Part shown: piece after piece, positions 57,256-64,000 of the stretch
Layout of the letters: each line of letters begins with the position of its first letter
Position numbering within the stretch: position 1 is the stretch's first letter
Assembly (NCBI RefSeq): GCF_000516555.1
Contig: NZ_AZSJ01000007.1
Location: forward strand, 681,376-745,375
Length of the DNA stretch: 64,000 nucleotides
Source of the DNA: Afipia sp. P52-10
GTDB lineage: Bacteria; Pseudomonadota; Alphaproteobacteria; Rhizobiales; Xanthobacteraceae
Direction of reading: 5' to 3'
Notes under the pieces: generated by a model
Told to the model about the DNA's origin: nothing
The model's input: only the letters and a program-made list of their open reading frames with translations
Databases searched by the model: none
Translations under genes and position numbers: made by a program

Positions 57256-57711
57256 TCAGGTCCCGAGCATCGCGCTGACTTCGGCTTCCGCCACCAGCGT
57301 CCCGCCGACACGCGCCTCGCCGCGATACCACCACATGTTCTTGCGCTGCGCGAGCTTCGTCATGTGATACTCGATCGTGTCGCCGGGAATGACCGGCTTG
57401 CGAAACTTCGCCTTGTCGATGGTCATGAAATAGACCGTTGGCGACGTGATGGACGGAAACTTACCCGATGCAATGCAGATGACGCCGGCAGTCTGCGCCA
57501 TGCCTTCGATCATGTACACGCCGGGAAACACGGGGCGTTCCGGGAAATGCCCCATGAACTGCGGCTCATTCGCCGTCACGTTCTTGACGCCGATGGCAAA
57601 CTCATCACTGCGGATCGAATGAATACGATCGATCAGCAAGAACGGAAAACGGTGCGGCAACATCTTTATGATGTAATTGATGTCGCCCGATTCAAGTGTC
57701 GCTTCGGTCAT
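57256..57711 (-). CDS. fabZ: 3-hydroxyacyl-[acyl-carrier-protein] dehydratase FabZ
   Basis: A 151-residue hot-dog fold dehydratase of fatty acid elongation. The start at 57711 ([20 protein letters not shown]) overlaps the lpxD stop as ATGA; the longer in-frame form to 57840 is inside lpx[14 protein letters not shown] and the catalytic His in [20 protein letters not shown], with the Glu of that helix, are present. FabZ and LpxA compete for 3-hydroxyacyl-ACP, which explains the linkage. Confidence 0.96.
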   Translation of the reverse strand: MTEATLESGDINYIIKMLPHRFPFLLIDRIHSIRSDEFAIGVKNVTANEPQFMGHFPERPVFPGVYMIEGMAQTAGVICIASGKFPSITSPTVYFMTIDKAKFRKPVIPGDTIEYHMTKLAQRKNMWWYRGEARVGGTLVAEAEVSAMLGT

Positions 57712-58793
57712 CCCTTCTGCCCCGGCTCCCCGCGCACTTGCGCGTCCTGGTCTTTCGTCGTGCTCTCGCGGGCCATCCGCTCGAGCAACATCATCTCCCG
57801 GAACCAGAGCTTGACCGGCTTCGCCGGCGTACCGCCCCATCGCGCTCCGGGTGGAACATCATCATGCACGATGCTCGTCGCCGCGATCTGCGCGCCGTCG
57901 CCGATCGTCACGTGATTGTTGATGCCGACCCTCGCTCCCAATGCAACGCCCTCGCCTAGCGTGACGCTGCCCGCGATGCCGACTTGACTGGTGATCAGGC
58001 ATCTCCGGCCGACCACCACGTTGTGAGCGATCTGCACCAGGTTATCGATCTTGGTGCCTTCGCCAATCACCGTGTCGCGCAATGCACCGCGGTCGATCGT
58101 GGTGTTGGCGCCGATCTCGACGCCATTCTGAATGATGACACGGCCGGTCTGCGGCACCTTAGCGTGCCCTTGGGCTCCCGGAAGAAAACCATATCCGTCC
58201 TGACCAATCCGACAGCCAGGATGGATGATGACGTCGTTACCGACAATGCTGCAGGCGATCGATGCATGGGCACCGACCGAGCACGACCGCCCGATCGTGA
58301 CGTGAGGGCCGATCACAGCGCCCGGTCCGATGATCGTGCCGCTGCCGATCTCGACACCGGGACCGATCACCGCAAGCGGTTCGATGCTGACGTCGTCCTC
58401 GAGCCGTGCAGTCGGATGGACCACAGCGTTGGTGGCAACGCCTGCCGAACCGAATTGCAACGGAGGCCGCAATGCGTCGGCGTGGAAGCGCCTGGCGACG
58501 GTCACGAATGCCCGATAGGGATCGGCTACGCGCAGCGCCGTGACGTGCGCCGGCAGATCCCTTTCCATCCGCTGATTGACCAGGCAGGCCGCGGCATGGC
58601 AGCTCGCCAGCTGCGAAGCATACTTGCTGTTTTCCAGAAACGTCAGATGTGAGGGCCCCGCCTCGTCTAGGACGGCAAGACCCGTAATCGGCAGCAATGC
58701 GCGCTTGGGATCGGCAAGATGCGCGCCGGTCATCTCCGCAATATCGCCGAGCGTCAAACGTGGCGGCTCGCCAAAGAAGGTATGATGCTTCAT
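57708..58793 (-). CDS. lpxD: UDP-3-O-(3-hydroxyacyl)glucosamine N-acyltransferase
   Basis: A 361-residue left-handed beta-helix acyltransferase, third enzyme of lipid A synthesis. The N-terminal uridine-binding domain includes [14 protein letters not shown] and the hexapeptide repeats run from about residue 118 to 310 ([20 protein letters not shown]). The catalytic-His region is in [20 protein letters not shown]. The tail is Lys/Gln-rich. The gene is 169 bases downstream of bamA, with a terminator between, and is coupled to fabZ. Confidence 0.96.
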   Translation of the reverse strand: MKHHTFFGEPPRLTLGDIAEMTGAHLADPKRALLPITGLAVLDEAGPSHLTFLENSKYASQLASCHAAACLVNQRMERDLPAHVTALRVADPYRAFVTVARRFHADALRPPLQFGSAGVATNAVVHPTARLEDDVSIEPLAVIGPGVEIGSGTIIGPGAVIGPHVTIGRSCSVGAHASIACSIVGNDVIIHPGCRIGQDGYGFLPGAQGHAKVPQTGRVIIQNGVEIGANTTIDRGALRDTVIGEGTKIDNLVQIAHNVVVGRRCLITSQVGIAGSVTLGEGVALGARVGINNHVTIGDGAQIAATSIVHDDVPPGARWGGTPAKPVKLWFREMMLLERMARESTTKDQDAQVRGEPGQKG

Positions 58794-58909
58794 CGCCTCT
58801 GCCGCCGTCCGGCTTCAAACTCCCGAGATATCAGGCCGCGTCTGTGAGGCCCAACTGACTGGGCACCAGAAAGCTGGAACTGGCGCTGAGATCAAGCCCC
58901 GGAAGGTCA

Positions 58910-58945
58910 TGGAACAAAACATTCGGGCCAGCGAACTGGCCCGAA
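58910..58945 (-). terminator. Intrinsic terminator downstream of bamA
   Basis: On the minus strand TTCGGGCCAG and CTGGCCCGAA form a perfect 10-base stem with a TTCG loop, followed by TGTTTTGTT. It begins 18 bases past the bamA stop and should limit read-through into lpxD. Confidence 0.82.
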
Positions 58946-58962
58946 GTCTCGTCATATCGCGA

Positions 58963-61434
58963 TCAGAAGGTGGTTCCGCCGCCGAATCTGAAGACCTGGG
59001 TCCGGTCGTTCGGGCCCTTCGCGACCGGTATCGCATAGTCGAAGCGCAGCGGTCCGAACGGCGACTGCCAGATGATACCCGCACCGACCGAGGCGCGAAT
59101 GGTCATGCCGTTCTGAGCAACGTTGACCGATTCACCCGTCGATACGAAATCAGTTGGTCCCTTGTAGTCCCACAGCGAGCCGACATCGGCGTAGATCGCA
59201 CCCTTCAGGCCAGCTTCCTTCGGCAGGAACCAGAATGGCATCTGCAACTCGGCCGACGCACCCCAGTACATGGTACCACCGAGCGCGTCCTGCGCCGTGC
59301 CGAGCGTAATGTCACGCGGGCCAATGCCGACCGGAGCGAAACCGCGAACCAGGTTCGGCCCCATCTGGAAGTGGTCCAGCATGCGCAGGCCGCCGCCGCC
59401 AAGCCCGGTCACATGACCGGCCTGACCACGCAGCACACCGACCACATCCGAGAACACCGGATAGTAGAAGCGGGCGTCGATCGCCGAGCGCAGGTACTTC
59501 ACGTCGCCGCCGAGGCCGGCGATGTCCTGACGCAGTTCGACCAGCAGGCCGTTCGTCGGGTCTTTGTTGTTGTCGAGGGTGTTGTAGGCAAGGGTGTAAC
59601 CGACGGCCGAGGTCCAAACCGGACCGCCAGCAAGTTCGATCTTGATCGGCAGCGACGCCTCGCCATCGGCGTAACAGCCAAGGCCGTTGCTGCCGGAGAG
59701 ATCAATGCCGTTCGCCGCAGCAAACGCAGGCGTCGGGTTGAACGCCAAAGAGGTGTTAGCCAGATTGTTGTTACAGTTCCGCAGCAGCGGATCGACCGAT
59801 ACCTCCTGCCGATACAGCGAGTAGCGGAGCTGCATCGTCAGATCCTCGCGGAGCGCGAAGCCCAGGCGCCCCGAGAAGCCGGTCGTCTTCGTCTCATACG
59901 AGATGTAGCTCGACGGAAGCTGCTGGCGCTGGAAGATATCGATGCCGCCCGCCACGCGATAGCCGAGCAGGAACGGCTCGACGATCGACAGCGAGTAACC
60001 GCGCACGCGCTGGCCATACTGTACGGCAGCCTTGGCGTAGAGGCCGGTTCCGAGCAGGTTACGCTCGGCAATGCTGACTTCGCCGAGGAAGCCGTCCGAG
60101 GTCGAATAACCGCCCGATACCGAGAAGTCACCGGTCGACTTCTCTTCGAGATCGACAACGATGATCACGCGATCAGGCGAGGAGCCCGGCTCGGTCAAGA
60201 TTTTGACCGTCTTGAAGTAATCGAGGTTTTTCAGGCGGCGTTCGGCGCGATCGACCAGCGCACGGTTGTACGCGTCGCCCTCGGCGATATCGAACTCACG
60301 ACGGATCACGTAGTCCTTGGTGCGCGTGTTGCCGCGAACGTTGATGCGCTCCACGTAAATGCGCGGTCCTTCGTCGACCGAGAGCACGATCGAAACCGTC
60401 GCATCCTGGAAGTTGCGCTCACCGCGCGGGCGCACGCTTGCGAAGGCATAGCCGCGCCGCGCCGCCTCAACGGTCATCTCCTCGACCGACTTCTCGATTG
60501 CCTCTCCGTTGTAGACCGAGCCGACGCCGAGTCTCAGGAACGGCCGCAGCGAGTTCGGATCAAGCCCGCGAATGCTCGACTGAACGTCGATCGATCCAAC
60601 GCGGTACTGCTGTCCTTCCTCGATCTTGAAGGTGACCAGGAAGCCTTTGCGAGCTGGATCGTATTCAGTGAGAGCGGCGACGACCTGAACGTCGGCATAG
60701 CCGTTCTTAAGATAGTAGCGACGGATCAGGTCACGGTCGGCCTCGACGCGATCCGGATCGTAAATGTCGCCCGAGCCAAGGAAGCTCAGGATGTTCGATT
60801 CGCGGGTCTTGATGACGTCGCGCAGGCGATAGGACGACACCGCCTTGTTGCCGACGAATTCGATCGACTTGACCGCGGTCTTCGCACCTTCGGAGATCTC
60901 GAAGATCAGATCGACGCGATTGTTCGGCTGCTCGATGATCTGCGGGACGACGGAGACATCGTAACGGCCCTGGCGGCGATAAATTTCGGCGATGCGCTGG
61001 GCGTCCGACTGCACCATCGGGCGCGACAGGCTGCCGCGCGGCTTCGACTGCACCTCAGTCGAGAGCTGCTCGTCCTTGACCTTCTTGTTGCCCTCGAAAA
61101 TGACGCGGCTGATGACCGGGTTCTCGACCACGGTGACGACCAGCCGGCCACCCTGCGGATTGATCCGCACATCCTGAAACAGGCCAGTTTCGTAAAGTGC
61201 ACGCAGCGCATCGTTGATACTGCCGCTGTCCAGCCGACCGCCCGGTCCGGGTTTGAAGTAGGAACGAATGGTATCCGCCTCGACCCGGCGGTTACCTTCA
61301 ACCACGATCGACGAAGCGGATTGAGCATTCGCGGGGGATGCAACAAACGTTACAGCCGTCAGAGAAGCAGCCGGCAAAATCGCTAACAGGGCGGCGACCA
61401 AACCTCCCCGAAGCATGGTCAGTCCAAGTCTCAT
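58963..61434 (-). CDS. bamA: Outer membrane protein assembly factor BamA
   Basis: An 823-residue outer-membrane protein. A signal peptide spans about residues 1-37 (ending SPANAQS), five POTRA domains fill about 40-440 (IVVEGNRRVEADTIRSYFKP opens the first), and a 16-stranded barrel follows to the terminal FRFGGGTTF, which ends in an aromatic residue as BAM substrates do. The RGF-type loop motif appears in LVRGFAPVGIG. BamA inserts beta-barrel proteins in the outer membrane. It lies 209 bases after rseP on the same strand. Confidence 0.97.
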   Translation of the reverse strand: MRLGLTMLRGGLVAALLAILPAASLTAVTFVASPANAQSASSIVVEGNRRVEADTIRSYFKPGPGGRLDSGSINDALRALYETGLFQDVRINPQGGRLVVTVVENPVISRVIFEGNKKVKDEQLSTEVQSKPRGSLSRPMVQSDAQRIAEIYRRQGRYDVSVVPQIIEQPNNRVDLIFEISEGAKTAVKSIEFVGNKAVSSYRLRDVIKTRESNILSFLGSGDIYDPDRVEADRDLIRRYYLKNGYADVQVVAALTEYDPARKGFLVTFKIEEGQQYRVGSIDVQSSIRGLDPNSLRPFLRLGVGSVYNGEAIEKSVEEMTVEAARRGYAFASVRPRGERNFQDATVSIVLSVDEGPRIYVERINVRGNTRTKDYVIRREFDIAEGDAYNRALVDRAERRLKNLDYFKTVKILTEPGSSPDRVIIVVDLEEKSTGDFSVSGGYSTSDGFLGEVSIAERNLLGTGLYAKAAVQYGQRVRGYSLSIVEPFLLGYRVAGGIDIFQRQQLPSSYISYETKTTGFSGRLGFALREDLTMQLRYSLYRQEVSVDPLLRNCNNNLANTSLAFNPTPAFAAANGIDLSGSNGLGCYADGEASLPIKIELAGGPVWTSAVGYTLAYNTLDNNKDPTNGLLVELRQDIAGLGGDVKYLRSAIDARFYYPVFSDVVGVLRGQAGHVTGLGGGGLRMLDHFQMGPNLVRGFAPVGIGPRDITLGTAQDALGGTMYWGASAELQMPFWFLPKEAGLKGAIYADVGSLWDYKGPTDFVSTGESVNVAQNGMTIRASVGAGIIWQSPFGPLRFDYAIPVAKGPNDRTQVFRFGGGTTF

Positions 61435-61643
61435 TCGCCAAGCGCCCTCAAATCAAACTCAACGCCGACCCGCGCCCTGCGTACCGACGGAATCCCCACA
61501 TTTCCGTTCACGCTTGTAGCCAATTTCCGCGAAGCGGCAACTGGGTTTCACAAGCAAATTCTAATTTCCAACCAACACGTTGCCTATCCGCAACGTCCCG
61601 ACAAAGATTCGTCGGGGCATTGCCCGAAACTCGACACGATTCC

Positions 61644-62801
61644 TCAGGAGGTCGCCCTGAAGATGTGAAGGATATCGTTATAGGTCGCGAAGATCATCAG
61701 CATGAGAACCAGCGCGAGGCCGACTCGGAAGCCCATCTCCTGAGCCCGTTCCGACAACGGACGGCCGCGCACAGCCTCGACTGCGTAGAACATAAGGTGA
61801 CCACCATCCAAGAGCGGCACCGGGAATAGGTTCAGCAAGCCGATCGACACCGACAGAACGGCCGCAAGGTGAATCAGCGCCGCCATGCCAATGGTCGAAA
61901 CCTGACCGGAAATCTGCGCGATCCGGATCGGACCGCCGATCTGATCGGCCGCCTCGCGCCCCGCAAACACGCCGCCGATATAGGCGAGCGTCCGGTCAAC
62001 CACGAACCAGGTTTCCTTGACGCCGAGCCCAACAGCCGTGATCGGATCGACCTTCTGGTTGGCGGCGTCTTCCGGCGAATTCGCCCGCGTGATCCCGAGC
62101 ACGCCGATGCGGTGGGTGTTCCCGAAATTATCTTTTATTTCCCGCAAGTTAGGCGTCGCATTGACGACCAGGGATGTGTCGTCGCGCTTGATGGTCAGCG
62201 CCAGGCTCTGCCCGGCCTTGGTGCTGACGATCCGCTGCATGTCGGAGAAGCTCTCGATCGCCGTGCCATCGATCGCGATGATGACGTCGCCGGGCTTGAT
62301 GCCTGCGGCGGCAGCTGCGCTCTCGGCCTGCACCGAATCCACCCTGGCACTCGCCGACGGCTTGCCGAAGAAGGTGAAGAGCCCAGCGAAGATGACGATG
62401 GCAAGAATGAAATTGGCGATCGGTCCCGCAGCGACGATCGCCGCCCGCGGCGCAACCTTCTTGTGGTGGAAGCTGACCTTTCGGTCTTCCTCCGACATCT
62501 GCGCCATGGCCGCGGCGGAAGGCGTGCTCGCCTCACTCTCGTCGCCGAAGAATTTGACGTAGCCGCCGAGCGGTATCGCCGAAAGCTTCCAGCGCGTGCC
62601 ATGCCGGTCGTTGAAGCCGACCAACTCCGGACCGAATCCGACCGAGAACGTCAAAACCTTCACGCCGCACCAGCGCGCAACCAGAAAGTGGCCGAGTTCG
62701 TGAAAGAACACGACGATGGTCAGAACGAACAAAAACGGAACAATGTAACCCACCACGCCGTTGCCGAGCGCGCTGAATCCATTCACGAAAAAGTCGACCA
62801 T
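61644..62801 (-). CDS. rseP: Site-2 intramembrane metalloprotease RseP
   Basis: A 385-residue membrane zinc protease. The HExxH site is H34-E35-L36-G37-H38 in the first transmembrane helix (VVFFHELGHFLVARW), a single central PDZ domain holds about residues 125-210 (KPGDVIIAIDGTAIESF), and the second catalytic motif is LFPVPLLDGGHL near the end. It cleaves anti-sigma factors and remnant signal peptides within the membrane; in Caulobacter the homologue is MmpA. It follows dxr by 42 bases and precedes bamA. Confidence 0.95.
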   Translation of the reverse strand: MVDFFVNGFSALGNGVVGYIVPFLFVLTIVVFFHELGHFLVARWCGVKVLTFSVGFGPELVGFNDRHGTRWKLSAIPLGGYVKFFGDESEASTPSAAAMAQMSEEDRKVSFHHKKVAPRAAIVAAGPIANFILAIVIFAGLFTFFGKPSASARVDSVQAESAAAAAGIKPGDVIIAIDGTAIESFSDMQRIVSTKAGQSLALTIKRDDTSLVVNATPNLREIKDNFGNTHRIGVLGITRANSPEDAANQKVDPITAVGLGVKETWFVVDRTLAYIGGVFAGREAADQIGGPIRIAQISGQVSTIGMAALIHLAAVLSVSIGLLNLFPVPLLDGGHLMFYAVEAVRGRPLSERAQEMGFRVGLALVLMLMIFATYNDILHIFRATS

Positions 62802-62843
62802 CCAGTTCCCCTTGAAGGCCCGCGAAGGCCCTTCTCCAACCCG

Positions 62844-64000
62844 TTAGGATGCCTTTGCGGCGATTTCGGGCAAGAGGCTTCGCGCCATATTTCGCGCATT
62901 ATGGTCAACAGCAATCGCATCGTCTGCCGATGTGAGCGGCGCCAAATTGCCGCCCCTCACCCACGCGTTCATGGTCGCCTCGACCAATCGTGCAATGGCA
63001 CCGAAGCGGATCGACTGGGCGACGAAGGCCGCGACCGCCACCTCATTGGCTGCATTGTAAACAGTGGTCGCCCCATCCCCGGTCCGCAAGGCGTCATAAG
63101 CCAGCCGCAGCCCCGGGAAGCGTTCGAAGTCCGGCGCCTCGAAGGTCAACTGACCGATCTTCACCAGATCGAGCTTGGCTGCAGGGCCGGCGATCCGGTC
63201 GGGCCAGCCGAGGCAGTGGGCGATCGGCGTGCGCATGTCGGGGGCGCCAAGCTGAGCCACCACCGAGCGGTCCGAGAACTCGACCATGCCGTGAATGATC
63301 GACTGGGGGTGGACCAGAACGTCGATTTCATCGGGCTCCAGCGCGAACAGGTAGGAGGCCTCGATCACCTCGAGCCCCTTGTTCATCATCGACGCCGAGT
63401 CGATCGTGATCTTCTGGCCCATGCTCCAGTTCGGATGCTTCAGCGCCTGCGCCAACGTCGCCTGCTCGATATCGGCCGCCGCCCAGGTCCGGAACGGGCC
63501 GCCGGAAGCGGTGATGATGACGCGGGTCAGCTCATCGCGGTTGCCGCTGGATAGCGCCTGAAACAGCGCATTATGCTCGGAGTCCGCAGGCAGGATGCAA
63601 GCCCCCGCCGCCGTCGCTCGGTCCATGAAGAAATCGCCGGCACACACCAGGCATTCCTTGTTGGCGAGCGCGACGGTCGCACCGCGATCGACAGCGGCGA
63701 GCGCGGGCTTCAGACCCGCAGCACCGCTGACGGCGGCCATCACCCAATCCGCAGGCCGCGCTCCCGCTTCGATGATCGCGCTCTCGCCTGCACCGCTCTC
63801 GATCGCTGTCCCCGCGAGCGCTTCGCGCAGTTCGCTGAGCCGCGCGGGATCGGCCACCGCGACGAACTTCGCATCGAACTCGCGTGCGAGCTTGGCCAGC
63901 CCCTCGACGTTGTTGTTGCCCGTCAGCGCCTCGACCTCGTACCGATCGCGGTCCGCGCGCAGCAGATCCATCGTGCTATCGCCGATCGACCCGGTTGCGC
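62844..64000 (-). CDS. dxr: 1-deoxy-D-xylulose-5-phosphate reductoisomerase, N-terminus cut by window edge
   Basis: The reading frame is open from 64000 down to the stop at 62844 (385 codons seen). The first codons give ATGSIGDST, the NADPH-binding loop that lies near residue 10-20 in Dxr, so only a few N-terminal residues are missing. [29 protein letters not shown] and [31 protein letters not shown] are hallmark blocks. It makes 2-C-methyl-D-erythritol 4-phosphate in the MEP isoprenoid pathway. The apparent ATG at 63971 is internal. Confidence 0.95.
   Translation of the reverse strand, partial: ATGSIGDSTMDLLRADRDRYEVEALTGNNNVEGLAKLAREFDAKFVAVADPARLSELREALAGTAIESGAGESAIIEAGARPADWVMAAVSGAAGLKPALAAVDRGATVALANKECLVCAGDFFMDRATAAGACILPADSEHNALFQALSSGNRDELTRVIITASGGPFRTWAAADIEQATLAQALKHPNWSMGQKITIDSASMMNKGLEVIEASYLFALEPDEIDVLVHPQSIIHGMVEFSDRSVVAQLGAPDMRTPIAHCLGWPDRIAGPAAKLDLVKIGQLTFEAPDFERFPGLRLAYDALRTGDGATTVYNAANEVAVAAFVAQSIRFGAIARLVEATMNAWVRGGNLAPLTSADDAIAVDHNARNMARSLLPEIAAKAS

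Noticed and set aside
58909..61386. 825-codon open frame on the plus strand opposite bamA
   Set aside because: It mirrors bamA almost exactly. Its translation is Arg/Asp/His-rich with no family motif, as expected for the reverse of a high-GC gene with strong third-position bias.

Overview
The window is a GC-rich, densely coded chromosomal segment of an alphaproteobacterium, most likely of the order Hyphomicrobiales (Rhizobiales) and the Bradyrhizobium / Rhodopseudomonas / Afipia group (Nitrobacteraceae). The assignment rests on gene content and gene order: argS-SPOR-nagZ-scpAB-tatABC-serS-surE, a pdhA / lipoylated pdhB / pdhC / lpdA cluster beside eno, ppiD-trpDC-moaC-moeA-lexA, rseP-bamA-lpxD-fabZ-lpxA-lpxI-lpxB, an ExoR homologue, and a GAAC-N7-GAAC type LexA box. 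It is almost entirely core genome. I see no rRNA, tRNA, CRISPR array, prophage, transposase or integrase, and no pseudogene. Both edges cut a gene: a tripartite-tricarboxylate (Bug/TctC) binding protein at the left and dxr at the right.

Layout. 1-807: Bug-type periplasmic binding protein (partial). 1015-11195, minus strand: surE, serS, tatC, tatB, tatA, scpB, scpA, nagZ, a SPOR-domain membrane protein with a Gln/Tyr-rich cytoplasmic segment, and argS, covering cell-envelope export, chromosome condensation, peptidoglycan recycling and two tRNA synthetases. 11246-18329: dgt, erpA, a two-gene RND efflux pump, and xth. 18376-22285: exoR, ilvD, a GlsB-like membrane protein and a DUF4337 membrane protein. 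22428-27934: the pyruvate dehydrogenase complex (lpdA, pdhC, pdhB, pdhA). 28092-38753: ftsB, an FMN reductase, eno, queF (plus strand), three tandem MFS paralogues, kdsA, a VOC protein, a NIPSNAP protein and pyrG. 38918-40216: secG and tpiA.

40407-46970, plus strand: ppiD-like chaperone/PPIase, trpD, trpC, moaC, moeA, lexA. 46964-54215: comEC and glnS (minus), gltX and gltA (plus). 54294-64000, minus strand: lpxB, lpxI, lpxA, fabZ, lpxD, bamA, rseP and partial dxr. This last block unites lipid A synthesis (LpxA, LpxD, LpxI, LpxB, with FabZ at the acyl branch point), outer-membrane protein assembly (BamA), the regulated intramembrane protease RseP, and the first committed step of isoprenoid synthesis (Dxr). 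KdsA supplies Kdo for the same lipopolysaccharide.

I did not find a clear new multi-gene system. The items most worth a second look are the prion-like Q/Y-rich segment of the SPOR protein, the tandem triplication of an MFS gene behind kdsA, repeat-rich and palindrome-rich intergenic sequences (upstream of ilvD, upstream of the FMN reductase, between tpiA and ppiD, between glnS and gltX), and accessory genes inserted into otherwise familiar core gene orders.
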